From Phycisphaerae bacterium (lineage in GTDB: Bacteria > Planctomycetota > Phycisphaerae > Sedimentisphaerales > Anaerobacaceae): a DNA stretch of 56,595 nucleotides. Every line of letters starts with the position of its first letter. Position 1 is the first letter of the stretch. The stretch covers positions 1 through 56,595 of the forward strand of contig JAUWBI010000010.1 in the NCBI GenBank assembly GCA_030601745.1. Direction: 5' to 3'. Below the pieces are notes generated by a model. The model was not told where the DNA came from. It saw only the letters and a list, made by a program, of their open reading frames with translations, and did no database searches. This document shows, one piece after another, positions 16,685 to 24,216 of this stretch. Position numbers and translations under genes: made by a program.

Positions 16685-18592
16685 TCAATGCCTCGGTGCT
16701 TCGTAGCTGACAGGGTTTCGCAGCATTTCCCGGGTACGGCGCCGGACTTCCCTGGCGATATTTGCCATTCGAGAATCAGTGGCCATGAGCAGCCCAGCCC
16801 GCTGTCGCAATATTTTTACGGCCATACGGCATTCTCCCACAAGCTCATCCTGATTACCACCGATCTGTACCAGAGCAGCGGTGATCTTCTTGCATTTTTC
16901 CAGGGCGTCGTCACCTTCGTAATCAATGAGTTTTGTTCGAAACTCCTCGCCCAGGTTAGTTGCGTATTCTGGTGTTTTGATCTTTGCCTTTCTGTTTGCC
17001 AGGTATTCGTCAATCTTGCGCGTAATCGTCTCCATCTCGGTTAAGGAATTCGCCAGTTTCGGATGGGCCTTTTTCTGTTCGGCCAGGTATTTCTGCATCT
17101 GCCGCCCGAATGCGACGTAATCATCGATTCTTACCCGAATGTGCTGTACGAACGCCAGCACATCAACCAAGGCCTTTTCCGCTTCAGCTCTTTTCTGCTT
17201 TTGCAGTTTCTTCTCGTAGATAGCATCCAGTATGTCTCTGGCGGCACAGGTGGCGATGCCAGCAGATTTTTTTCGCTGTCCTTCCACATCCAGGATATAC
17301 TCACAGGGACCCACGCCCAGTGTCTCGCGCACAATATCGACCACCGTAAATTTATCAATAGGAGTCTCTTTCAACCGATTTATGGGATAAATGATAGCTG
17401 GTCCCTGGAAGCGCAGCTTCTTCTTTAGTGGTTGCAGGAAACCTTGGCCGCTGCTGTCCATCCAACAGGGGTACTGGAACCTGCCTAACACGGTGGTCCA
17501 CCTTTGCCGATTGGGCTTCATCCAATCGGCAACTCCAAATGACTCCGGCTGTCCAAACCAGCCGTGCTTAACATATTCTCCATCCGGCTTCTGTGAAATC
17601 ATTTCCCAACTGTCTGTAAGGTTATTGTCGAGTCTCCAATCGACTCGCCACTGCGCGGGGTACGGCCTTTCCCAGTTGAGTCGAATAATTTTGTCGGCAT
17701 CGTTTTTGGTGACCTCGTGCATGTGCCAGGTTTCCTTATCTTCCAGGATGGCTACCCAGACCTTGCCCTGGTTGGGTTTCCGCAAAGCGGGGTCCCTGCC
17801 ATAGTATATTTCTGAGCCGGTGATGACTCTTTTGCTGCCCTGGCCGGACAATGTAATTCGCGCATCTTCACCGCGCTTGTCCCATACGCATATAAGGATT
17901 GCCTGCCCATCGTCCAGCATGTGCATTATGAAATTCTCGCTCGGCAATTCGGCTTTAGAGACGGGGATGTGCTCAGCATCAATAACTATATCATCGGCGA
18001 AGAAGTCCGGCAGCACCATAAACCGGCATGGTGCTTCGACGCGGAGCCGCGTTACGCCCCGGCGGGATTCGGTCTTAATAAACGTCTGGCCCATTTGCAG
18101 CTCGTAACGCAAGATTAAAGTTTGCCCATCTGTTGGGACCCCGCCTTGCGGGAACCTCTTAAAGGTGGCATCGACTGCCACGCCGTTCAAGTTGTTCTGC
18201 ACTATCTTTACGGACGAAAGCCTGATGGCCTGGTCTTCGGCCGCGGGTGTAAGTAGGCCCCGCATTCTGAGAGCGTCGCCCCTTCTCGAATATATTTCGG
18301 CACCGCAGCTATTCCGGCGCAGAGCAACGACCAGCTTGTCGTTCATGAAAACAACGTCGCCCTTAAATTCGTGAGCAACTTTGTCCTCCGGCAATTTGGT
18401 CCAGCTGGTCCTTTTCGAGAGAGCTTCGCCTGGTAGCGGAACAGACGACAAAGTACCCGTGTCAAATAAATAGGTAAACGGCCCCTCAGGTCCAGTGCCT
18501 ATCTCTTGCGTATAGACTACCTTTGAAGCACCCGGAATGAGAATCAATATTGCTAAATAAACTCTCAATATAATGCGTCTTTGAATTTTCAT
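16685..18592 (-). CDS. Secreted protein of unknown function, paralogue B (beta-rich domain plus C-terminal helical domain)
   Basis: Not recognised as any named family. Start ATG 18592 (MKIQRRIILRVYLAILILIPGASKVVYTQ, signal peptide) is preferred over 18604 because AGGGATGA lies immediately upstream. About 635 residues. Residues 30-430 are beta-rich with few charged repeats; residues about 435-635 are strongly helical and charged (KKLQKQKRAEAEKALVDVL..., KKITAALVQIGGNQDELVGECRMAVKILRQRAG) and may form a coiled-coil bundle. It is clearly related to the next gene upstream (18718-20682): shared FTYLFDTGT, SWTKLPEDK, RLSSVKIVQNN, VLPDFFADDIVI, VDIVRETLGVGPCEYIL and the C-terminal CRMAVKILRQR. Two family E palindromes (17774-17797, 18135-18157) are translated in frame as GRDPALRKPNQG and RFPQGGVPTD, at places where the paralogue has no such residues. 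Confidence 0.7.
   Translation of the reverse strand: MKIQRRIILRVYLAILILIPGASKVVYTQEIGTGPEGPFTYLFDTGTLSSVPLPGEALSKRTSWTKLPEDKVAHEFKGDVVFMNDKLVVALRRNSCGAEIYSRRGDALRMRGLLTPAAEDQAIRLSSVKIVQNNLNGVAVDATFKRFPQGGVPTDGQTLILRYELQMGQTFIKTESRRGVTRLRVEAPCRFMVLPDFFADDIVIDAEHIPVSKAELPSENFIMHMLDDGQAILICVWDKRGEDARITLSGQGSKRVITGSEIYYGRDPALRKPNQGKVWVAILEDKETWHMHEVTKNDADKIIRLNWERPYPAQWRVDWRLDNNLTDSWEMISQKPDGEYVKHGWFGQPESFGVADWMKPNRQRWTTVLGRFQYPCWMDSSGQGFLQPLKKKLRFQGPAIIYPINRLKETPIDKFTVVDIVRETLGVGPCEYILDVEGQRKKSAGIATCAARDILDAIYEKKLQKQKRAEAEKALVDVLAFVQHIRVRIDDYVAFGRQMQKYLAEQKKAHPKLANSLTEMETITRKIDEYLANRKAKIKTPEYATNLGEEFRTKLIDYEGDDALEKCKKITAALVQIGGNQDELVGECRMAVKILRQRAGLLMATDSRMANIAREVRRRTREMLRNPVSYEAPRH
17774..17797. 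repeat. Palindromic element family E, copy 1, in paralogue B
   Basis: GGGTTTCCGC-AAA-GCGGGGTCCCT, read in frame on the minus strand as RDPALRKP. The paralogue at 18718-20682 lacks these residues. Confidence 0.82.
18135..18157. repeat. Palindromic element family E, copy 2, in paralogue B
   Basis: GGGACCCCGC-CTT-GCGGGAACCT, the opposite orientation of the other family E copies; read in frame on the minus strand as RFPQGGVP. Confidence 0.8.
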
Positions 18593-18660
18593 TTCATCCC
18601 TCATAAGAAGCAGGACATCAGCAAATCAAGCAATCAGGCCGCCTGATAATCTGATGACCT

Positions 18661-18696
18661 GTTAACCCCGCCCCTTGCAAAAGGGGCTGGGTTAAC
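18661..18696. repeat. Palindromic element family C, copy 4, intergenic
   Basis: GTTAACCCCGCCCCTT ... AAGGGGCTGGGTTAAC between the two paralogous genes. The outer arms GTTAAC extend the stem beyond those of other family C copies. No T-tract follows on either side. Confidence 0.85.
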
Positions 18697-18717
18697 CTGA
18701 TCACCTGCATAGCCCCG

Positions 18718-20682
18718 TCACTTTCTGTGCAACATTTGTTCGGCCAGGTCCTGGACCTTTCCGGCAAAATCAGCAGCCTGTGGTTCTTTGTCTGCGACCG
18801 TCATGCATTGTTGTTTTATCCGTCTTACTGCCATACGGCACTTAGACAGCGCCCTGTCCTGAGCGGCGGCAATAACGCGGATTTGCGAGCCCAGCTTCTG
18901 ACAACGTGCCAGAGCACCGTCTTTTCCAATGAGAGCGATAATCTTTTCTGCCAACCGAGCGGAAGACTCAGAAGGCTTCGCGGAATTTGACCTTATCACG
19001 ATGCTTTGCTCCATCTCGTCAACTATGCCCAGAAGCCTCCCTAAAGCATCTGCGACAGCTTTGTTCGATTTTTCCTTCTCGCTTAGCTTGCGTAGCTGCC
19101 GGGCAAAATCGCCATATTGCTTTATCCGCGTCTGAGTTTGCCTCATGTGCTCTACCATTTGTTTGAAGTGTTCCTCGATTTGGACAGAGGCGTGCTTTTC
19201 CTTCTTTTTTTTGAACAGGTTTTCGACCCAGCGCGTTACCTCATCCGGCGTGGAGTGTGATTCCGAGCCAAACCCCTCCTTTTGCAGGATGTACTGACAG
19301 GGGCCTACTCCCAAGGTATTTCTCACAATATCGACCGGACAGAAAAACCTAAGAGGTGTAGCCCGGCTGCGGTCGATAGGATAGACGATAACCGGCCACG
19401 CATGCCCTCCCTCCTTCGTAGGGGCAACCCTATGTGGTTGCCCCGGGCAGGCACACGGGCCTGCCCCTACCATCGTCCACAACTTAGGCACCCTTACATA
19501 GGGACGGCCACCGTCAAACCAGCAGGAACAGACCAATTCACCGGTGGCGGGAGAAACAAAATCCGGCTCCTGCTCGTCTCGGAAATTCCACGATTCTGCC
19601 AATTCGTCCCTCTTGATAAAAGCGGCCCGCCACTTGGCAGGAAACGGTGGTTCCCAATCAAGAACGATGTCCCTGCCTTTATCTTCGTCTGAAATTAACC
19701 GTTCGTACCAGATATCGGAACCTTCCATAAACGCAACCCAGATACGCTTATCTTCAATACACTGGATATTACAACCGTTGATAACACGTCTCTGGCCTCG
19801 CTCCGAAGAAACCGGAGCAGGATGCGGAGGTTCCCGACGTTTGGCCAAACAAGGATGTTTGGCCTCGGAAATGGCCTCCGCGTTCAGCTTGTCGGACTCC
19901 CATACGCACATAACGATGGCATCGTTGCCTTCAAGCATATGCAGCAGGAAATTTTCGGCAGGTAGGCTAATACGGGGGCCCTCGAAGCTTTCGGGACTGA
20001 AAACTACGTCATCCCCGAAAAAATCCGGAACAACCACGTGCCGGGTATTGGTCCGGATGAACAAGCTGTTCATACCTTTACCCGGAGAAATCTCCAGATA
20101 TATCTGGCCCGTAGTCAGCCGATAAGTAGCTGAGACATCCCTGCCCTGTTGTGTTTGGAAAACCGCCTCCAACATTACTGCGGCCGGGTTGTTTTCAATT
20201 ATTCTGACCGAAGAGAGGCGGGTTGTCCCCCCCTTTTTGCTTTCCCCTGCCCCCGCGTCTCCCCCCACTCTTGTCTTCGGCAAGAAGACGTGGGGGGGCG
20301 GCGGGTAAGAAAGCAGGGGGGCTCCGCCAGCGCATGCAAAAATTTGTGCACGTTGCTTCAAACCATCTGCCGTCTTTGAGTAAACCTCGGCACCAGAGCC
20401 GCTGTGGCGCAAAACAACCGTGATATTGTCATTTAGAAAAACGGTATCCCCCGTGAATTTATGCCTGAGATTATCCTCTGCAACTTTCGTCCAGCCGGTC
20501 TTCCGGGCCAGCTCCCTCTCTGACAAGGCAATAGGAGATTGGGTGCCGGTATCTAATAAGTAGGTGTATGGGCTTTGATTAAGGATACTTTTGGGATGCT
20601 GCTGCCCCTCGGATGCTGACGCAGCCCCAACACAAACGCCCAATATGGCCAGGACAAACACTATGGATTGGTAAAGTCTCAT
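18718..20682 (-). CDS. Secreted protein of unknown function, paralogue A, carrying four repeat-derived insertions
   Basis: Not recognised as a named family; it is the paralogue of the following gene. 654 residues starting MRLYQSIVFVLAILGVCVGAASA (signal peptide). Shared blocks with paralogue B are YTYLLDTGTQS, GWTKVAEDN, RLSSVRIIENNPA, VVPDFFGDDVVFS, VDIVRNTLGVGPCQYIL and a C-terminal helical region with KCRMAVRRIKQQ. Relative to the paralogue it contains extra low-complexity stretches: AGGAPLLS...ESKKGG from nested D/F repeats (20227-20321), KHPCLAKRREPPHPAPV around a palindrome at 19843-19864, and VGAGPCACPGQPHRVAPT from family G (19418-19470). All keep the frame. The helical part (about 450-650) could mediate oligomerisation. 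It probably belongs to the minus-strand run 21717 to 14393; the gap to the TolB-like gene upstream is 39 bases. Confidence 0.7.
   Translation of the reverse strand: MRLYQSIVFVLAILGVCVGAASASEGQQHPKSILNQSPYTYLLDTGTQSPIALSERELARKTGWTKVAEDNLRHKFTGDTVFLNDNITVVLRHSGSGAEVYSKTADGLKQRAQIFACAGGAPLLSYPPPPHVFLPKTRVGGDAGAGESKKGGTTRLSSVRIIENNPAAVMLEAVFQTQQGRDVSATYRLTTGQIYLEISPGKGMNSLFIRTNTRHVVVPDFFGDDVVFSPESFEGPRISLPAENFLLHMLEGNDAIVMCVWESDKLNAEAISEAKHPCLAKRREPPHPAPVSSERGQRRVINGCNIQCIEDKRIWVAFMEGSDIWYERLISDEDKGRDIVLDWEPPFPAKWRAAFIKRDELAESWNFRDEQEPDFVSPATGELVCSCWFDGGRPYVRVPKLWTMVGAGPCACPGQPHRVAPTKEGGHAWPVIVYPIDRSRATPLRFFCPVDIVRNTLGVGPCQYILQKEGFGSESHSTPDEVTRWVENLFKKKKEKHASVQIEEHFKQMVEHMRQTQTRIKQYGDFARQLRKLSEKEKSNKAVADALGRLLGIVDEMEQSIVIRSNSAKPSESSARLAEKIIALIGKDGALARCQKLGSQIRVIAAAQDRALSKCRMAVRRIKQQCMTVADKEPQAADFAGKVQDLAEQMLHRK
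19418..19470. repeat. Double palindrome family G in paralogue A
   Basis: GTAGGGGCAACC ... GGTTGCCCC followed by GGGCAGGC ... GCCTGCCCCTAC: two hairpins bounded by GTAGGGGC and its complement GCCCCTAC. It is translated in frame, replacing a stretch that the paralogue encodes differently. The GCCCCTAC ending recurs in the repeat at 49579. Confidence 0.82.
19843..19864. repeat. Palindrome GGCCAAACA-AGGA-TGTTTGGCC in paralogue A
   Basis: Perfect 9-bp stem with a 4-base loop, preceded by a second small inverted pair CTCCG/CGGAG at 19801-19816. The whole stretch is absent from the corresponding place in paralogue B (which reads SGQGSKRVITG). Confidence 0.7.
20227..20321. repeat. Nested palindromes: family F inserted in the loop of family D, in paralogue A
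   Basis: The outer arms are family D: CCCCCC ... GCTTTC (ending 20244) and GAAAGC AGGGGGG (20309-20321). In the intergenic copy at 11558 these flank only GCAA. Here they flank a full family F element (20246-20306) matching the reverse complement of 15857-15918. The frame stays open across all 95 bases. Confidence 0.85.
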
Positions 20683-20721
20683 AGACTACTTTCTTTCAAA
20701 CGTTATCTCACAATAAGGATT

Positions 20722-21717
20722 CTATTTGGGTTCCCGCAAAGCGGGGTCCCTCCAGTCAGGATTCATGTCAGAACCACCTTCCGTGAGCTTGACCGGTGTT
20801 CCACCTTTCGAAGGAATGATATAGAGTTCCCAGGGACCGCGTTCCGTCACGCCCTGACAATAGACCAGATATCTGCCATCAGGGCTCCACCGAGGATAAC
20901 GCTGCACCCCTCCAAAGTAGGTAATCAGACGATTTTTCTTCCCATCCGGCCTGATTGTACAGATGTGTGTTTCTGTTTCGTACGCGAGGAGCTGTCCATC
21001 CGGGGACCAGTGGGGCTCGCAGGCTCCTTGTTTGTCATACACTTTCGCGGGCTTGCCACCTGCTGCTTTAACGATGAAAATTGCATTGTCCGCATCCCAT
21101 CTGCAGGCGAAGGCTATGGTTTTGCCGTCAGGACTCCACGCGGGCCCTGAACAGTGCGGCCAGTCTATCGGGCTGATCCTCTTTTCCTTTTCGTTAGTTA
21201 GGTTGCGGGTGTAAATCTTTTCGTTACGCCGGAAGACAATCCTCGCGCCATCGGGTGACCATTCCGCCTGGTCTCCATCGCAGACCCTTTCGGGGCTTGA
21301 AGCTCCATCGGTGGACATTTTCCATATCGCGATTTTTCCGCCACGGTCAGAAGTAAACAGAATAGTTTTTCCATTGGGACTAAAAGCCGGGTCCACGTCG
21401 TGGTCATCAGGTTTGCCCGCAGTCAGTTGGCGCATTGCCGACCCATCTGCATTTATGCTCCAGATACGCCAGGTGCCGGAACGGTTACTGGAAAAAACGA
21501 TTCCCCCTGTGCTAAGCAGGGGCTTGTCAGAGCCCTTCCCTTCAAACTCATTGGACCCGATCCCGGAAACAGCTCGCCCGGAATCAAAAGTCTGGGTTCC
21601 CATTTTGCGGTCTGTTTGCAAAATGGGGTCCCTCTCAATAGTCCGCTCGGTACAGCCAAGGACAGCTATCAGCAGGGTTGTTTGCAAGAGCAAATTATTC
21701 AGGAACCTAAGGGCCAT
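20722..21717 (-). CDS. TolB-like beta-propeller lipoprotein
   Basis: Exported lipoprotein of 331 residues from ATG 21717 (MALRFLNNLLLQTTLLIAVLGC, lipobox LAVLGC), with GGAGG a few bases upstream; the upstream in-frame start at 21765 adds no signal. The body is a WD40/TolB-type propeller: repeated blades FSSNRSGTWRIWSINADGS, FSPNGKTILFTSDRGGKIAIW, WSPDGARIVFRRNEKIY, WSPDGKTIAFACRWDADNAIF, WSPDGQLLAYETETHIC and WSPDGRYLVYCQG. Such proteins act as periplasmic scaffolds or sensors and are common near glycan-use genes. Two family E palindromes affect it: one (21594-21634) encodes RDPILQTDRKMGTQ right after the lipid-anchored cysteine, the other (20728-20751) supplies the last residues DPALREPK and lies 6 bases from the stop. 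It heads the minus-strand run of four genes. Confidence 0.85.
   Translation of the reverse strand: MALRFLNNLLLQTTLLIAVLGCTERTIERDPILQTDRKMGTQTFDSGRAVSGIGSNEFEGKGSDKPLLSTGGIVFSSNRSGTWRIWSINADGSAMRQLTAGKPDDHDVDPAFSPNGKTILFTSDRGGKIAIWKMSTDGASSPERVCDGDQAEWSPDGARIVFRRNEKIYTRNLTNEKEKRISPIDWPHCSGPAWSPDGKTIAFACRWDADNAIFIVKAAGGKPAKVYDKQGACEPHWSPDGQLLAYETETHICTIRPDGKKNRLITYFGGVQRYPRWSPDGRYLVYCQGVTERGPWELYIIPSKGGTPVKLTEGGSDMNPDWRDPALREPK
20728..20751. repeat. Palindromic element family E, copy 3, at the C-terminus of the TolB-like gene
   Basis: GGGTTCCCGC-AAA-GCGGGGTCCCT encodes the final residues before the stop on the minus strand, so the repeat has probably replaced the original gene end. Confidence 0.85.
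21594..21634. repeat. Palindromic element family E, long-arm variant, near the N-terminus of the TolB-like gene
   Basis: GGGTTCCCATTTTGC ... GCAAAATGGGGTCCC with a 10-base loop: the family E ends are kept, but the inner stem differs. It is translated in frame a few residues after the lipobox cysteine. Confidence 0.82.
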
Positions 21718-21845
21718 TTTTGCCTCCGTCCGCGGTGGCCACGATTGACCGCGTATCAAAAACAAGAAGTATCGAAGGTCGACGATTTCAAAACCTGTGG
21801 CAACTTACTTTTAATTGTGACAAAATTTTATAAAGGATAAGCTTG

Positions 21846-21909
21846 TATTTGTCCAGCACTAATTTTCAGTGAATGTGCCTATTCATGGAAAATTAGTGCT
21901 GGACAAATA
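21846..21909. repeat. Palindromic element family A, copy 2, intergenic
   Basis: Perfect 22-bp arms 21846-21867 and 21888-21909 (core TCCAGCACTAATTTTC / GAAAATTAGTGCTGGA) with a 20-base loop that can itself pair (TGAAT/ATTCA). Shares CCAGCACYAATTTTCAG and the loop length with the copy inside the OppD-type gene. Confidence 0.9.
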
Positions 21910-21962
21910 AAACAGGTATTCGCGCTATCGGTCGATATGTTTCCCGCCATCACCCAACCCAG

Positions 21963-22008
21963 GCCTCGCAGCGGAAGGTATATTTCCTATCATCACCACA
22001 CGCAAGCC
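21963..22008. repeat. 46-base direct repeat, copy 1
   Basis: Identical over 46 bases to 24079-24124 (begins GCCTCGCAGCGGAAGGTATA). On the minus strand the neighbouring bases read like a degenerate end of a PEP-CTERM coding region (GLGWVMAGN). Confidence 0.9.
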
Positions 22009-22043
22009 TCACAACGAGAAGGTAAGTTTCAATTCCTGGTTAC

Positions 22044-22667
22044 TCAAATATCGAGTTCCATCAGCACGCCATCCAGGCCTTTACCATAAAATTCTGAGAG
22101 ATTGCGAATTTTTCGAAATCCACGCCTTGAAAAGAAAAGAATCCCCTCCTCATTGGCCATTGCTACCTCGAGCATGACCTTTTTACAAGCTTGCTGTTTT
22201 GCCTCTTCAATAAAGCACCGCAGAAGCTGGCTACCCACCCCTTTTTCTCGTGTTCTTGGTGAGACAGCAATACCGTCGAGAAAAGCCACTAATTGAACTC
22301 GTGAGGTGTGGACTGACCCGGCCGCATAGCCAATTACGCACGAGTTCAGAACTGCTACCAGCAAGATAGATACCTTCTTTTGAAGATAATCGTTAAACTT
22401 TATCTCGTCGAATCTATGCTCTCTGTAATAATAAACATCAAAACATTCTCCCTCCAAGATAACCAGCTCGTGAACGTCGCACTCTCTGGCCCACCTAATT
22501 TGCAACACCTTGCGACCTTTTCGATTAACCATACGAAGAAAAATATCCCCTACAGAGGATCGCTCTTCTGGGAAATTGACTTGGCCGAAATTTTCAATTT
22601 CTGCCCGCATACGTACCGCGCAGACACCTATCTGCGTAAATTTTGTCCTGAGGCTCAAATTTGTCAA
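22044..22667 (-). CDS. GNAT-family N-acetyltransferase (RimI-like)
   Basis: Cytoplasmic acetyl-CoA-dependent acyltransferase. The GNAT core is in VAVLNSCVIGYAAGSVHTSRVQLVAFLDGIAVSPRTREKGVGSQLL, with the R-x-x-G-x-G acetyl-CoA loop as REKGVGSQL, then VMLEVAMANEEGILFFSRRGF and a final KIRNLSEFYGKGLDGVLMELDI. These match RimI-type motifs B and C. The start is uncertain: the longest frame gives 207 residues from 22667, but the domain starts about residue 55 and an ATG at 22532 (MVNRKGRKVLQIRWAREC) would give 162 residues, a normal length; no start has a strong ribosome site. The substrate (ribosomal protein or small amine) cannot be told. It stands alone between two repeat-rich spacers. Confidence 0.85.
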   Translation of the reverse strand: MTNLSLRTKFTQIGVCAVRMRAEIENFGQVNFPEERSSVGDIFLRMVNRKGRKVLQIRWARECDVHELVILEGECFDVYYYREHRFDEIKFNDYLQKKVSILLVAVLNSCVIGYAAGSVHTSRVQLVAFLDGIAVSPRTREKGVGSQLLRCFIEEAKQQACKKVMLEVAMANEEGILFFSRRGFRKIRNLSEFYGKGLDGVLMELDI

Positions 22668-22703
22668 GCGGCTCCAAGTTTCTTACGTACGGTCCGATTA
22701 GAG

Positions 22704-22800
22704 AAGAATCAGCCTTTCTCCTCACCATCACCGCACCCAAGCCAAGCAGGGAGAGGGTAGTGGGTTCGTGAATCATCGCGAAACAAGGTATTCTGGACAT
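22704..22800 (-). pseudogene. Isolated PEP-CTERM sorting-signal remnant
   Basis: The minus strand reads HEPTTLSLLGLGAVMVRRK shortly after an ATG at 22800. This is a PEP-CTERM sorting signal (EP motif, short hydrophobic helix, basic tail) with no secreted protein in front of it. The frame then runs on to 22594 through sequence antisense to or overlapping the acetyltransferase 5' region. It is best read as the surviving tail of a deleted extracellular protein gene. Related degenerate sequence occurs beside the 46-base repeats at about 21945-21970 and 24055-24085. Confidence 0.6.
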
Positions 22801-22872
22801 CCAAGATGCTCCTGTTTTATCCGGTTAAGTTTTTAGCCTGTTCTATTACAATCTTCAGACTATAAGTTTCTC

Positions 22873-23868
22873 TCATGTCCTCCAGGGACGCTCTCTATCC
22901 ATTTTTCCTGATAGTATATCTTTTGCAATAATCGCATTTTCCCTAATCTGAAAATCAAACATTCCCACACAAATAAAATCGGCACCATTTTCAAAGGCAT
23001 ACTTAAAACCTTCTCGCGGATGGATCGCTCCGGCAGCTAAAACCTTAAAAGCGATCCATGGCTTGTTCACCTTTTTCATAAATTCAATAGTTTTTTCAGG
23101 GGTAATAGACCAAATGTTGTCATGATCATAGGGACTGCCACTATCGACATTGAACTCTATCCTGTCTTGTTTTGGGGTGGCGGACCAATAATTCCCACTG
23201 TGCAAAGTCTTCATATAAAAATCAGGTTCTATACCTGCTCTTTCGCACGCTATAGGCACTTCCACCGAATGACCTCCAATCCCGGCGATTACTCCGTTTT
23301 CCTTAATAATCTCAAGTGCCTTTCCGAGAAGGTCAAGCCGACCATTTTTGACCCATTTGTCTCCAATGCCACCCTGTATATAAGCGCCAACAGCTCCGTT
23401 ACCAATGGCTCTTTTTATGTCACTTGTCAGGTCATTTGATTTAGGGTGGACTTGTGCAATCCATTGGATGTGGCCGCCTCTTTCTTTCCAGTATTTGATG
23501 AGATTTTCGGAAGAGCTGGATATGATAGTGTTTATGCCCTTTTCTTCACACAATTCAAGAGTTTCAATAATTTTTTCATTGGTATTGTAAGCTCTGAATA
23601 ATTCACGTAGATAGGTCAAATCTCTGCTGTGCGACCAGCCGCTGAACTGATTTCCACCGCATATTAACCTACTGATCTTGACATTACCAATCTTACCCGC
23701 TGGCAGGTCTTTAATCTTGCCTTGCGGCAACTCCACATCCGGCCTTGTTTTATCTTTCTCCTGTTGTGCTAATAGAGTCTTCTCTTCAAGACTTAAACCT
23801 AATGCGGCACCTGAAGAAGCAATAATAGATTTCTTTAGAAAACCACGACGATTTAGATTTTCTGACAT
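22873..23868 (-). CDS. Tat-exported TIM-barrel protein (aldo/keto reductase-like or related)
   Basis: A 331-residue protein with a twin-arginine signal, LNRRGFLKKSIIASSGAALGLS. The start ATG 23868 is preceded by GAGAGGTG at good spacing and by a promoter at 23923-23951. After the signal, GKIGNVKISRLICGGNQFSGWSHSRDL is similar in layout to the opening of aldo/keto reductases (R-L-x-x-G-G-N), but the canonical D-Y-K-H tetrad is not apparent; later strands are GINTIISSSSENLI, IQWIAQVHP, GAVGAYIQGGIGD, GVIAGIGGHS, IAFKVLAAGAI and GADFICVGMFDFQI, the alternating beta/alpha pattern of a barrel. Proteins of this kind are annotated only as Tat-signal proteins in planctomycetes. Function unknown; likely exported and folded, possibly with a bound cofactor. 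Confidence 0.72.
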   Translation of the reverse strand: MSENLNRRGFLKKSIIASSGAALGLSLEEKTLLAQQEKDKTRPDVELPQGKIKDLPAGKIGNVKISRLICGGNQFSGWSHSRDLTYLRELFRAYNTNEKIIETLELCEEKGINTIISSSSENLIKYWKERGGHIQWIAQVHPKSNDLTSDIKRAIGNGAVGAYIQGGIGDKWVKNGRLDLLGKALEIIKENGVIAGIGGHSVEVPIACERAGIEPDFYMKTLHSGNYWSATPKQDRIEFNVDSGSPYDHDNIWSITPEKTIEFMKKVNKPWIAFKVLAAGAIHPREGFKYAFENGADFICVGMFDFQIRENAIIAKDILSGKMDRERPWRT

Positions 23869-23922
23869 GATTCACCTCTCTTTAATTAAATATATGCTAA
23901 ACTTTGTTGCATTGATAGCGGC

Positions 23923-23951
23923 ATTATACCACTGACAGTACGATATTTGAA
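23923..23951 (-). promoter_or_regulatory. Sigma70-type promoter with extended -10 for the Tat-exported protein
   Basis: On the minus strand TTCAAA (23946-23951) and TATAAT (23923-23928) are 17 bases apart, and TGG immediately precedes the -10, giving an extended -10. The start codon lies about 55 bases downstream. Confidence 0.65.
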
Positions 23952-24078
23952 GCGCAAGCCATCACTTTTGCCTCACAGGGAGTGACTGATAGTAGGCACA
24001 TAAGAATAAAGATTGGGGTTCGCGTGTTGATTTCCTTTTGAGGAGTCACCTTTTCCCCCTTACCATCATCCCACCCAA

Positions 24079-24124
24079 GCCTCGCAGCGGAAGGTATATT
24101 TCCTATCATCACCACACGCAAGCC
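24079..24124. repeat. 46-base direct repeat, copy 2
   Basis: Identical to 21963-22008 over 46 bases. The same orientation and similar flanks (ACCCAAG/ACCCAG on the left) suggest a slightly longer ancestral unit. Confidence 0.9.
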
Positions 24125-24216
24125 GAGCGGGGAGGGGAAATAAGAAGAAAAAGTTAGAGCGGTTGCTTGACAAACAATACTCTATAGTGTTTGTTTATGT
24201 AGTCCAGTTCTTTTGC

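Larger units (their letters stand above)
21718..22043. other. 326-base spacer with a palindrome and a direct repeat
   Basis: Contains family A copy 2 (21846-21909) and the first copy of a 46-base direct repeat (21963-22008). No gene is recognisable. The start region of the minus-strand TolB-like gene faces this spacer. Confidence 0.6.
23869..24216. other. Divergent spacer of about 350 bases with promoter and repeat relics
   Basis: Holds a minus-strand promoter (23923-23951) for the Tat protein and the second copy of the 46-base repeat (24079-24124), flanked on the minus strand by [14 protein letters not shown], a degenerate PEP-CTERM-like tail. No intact gene is visible. Confidence 0.6.

Noticed and set aside
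21846..21909. Long hairpin as a rho-independent terminator
   Set aside because: No T-run on either strand, and its core recurs within the OppD-type gene.
24167..24200. TTGACA upstream of the pyruvate kinase as a promoter
   Set aside because: No -10 box lies at a suitable distance: TATAGT is only 10 bases away and other candidates are over 20 bases away.
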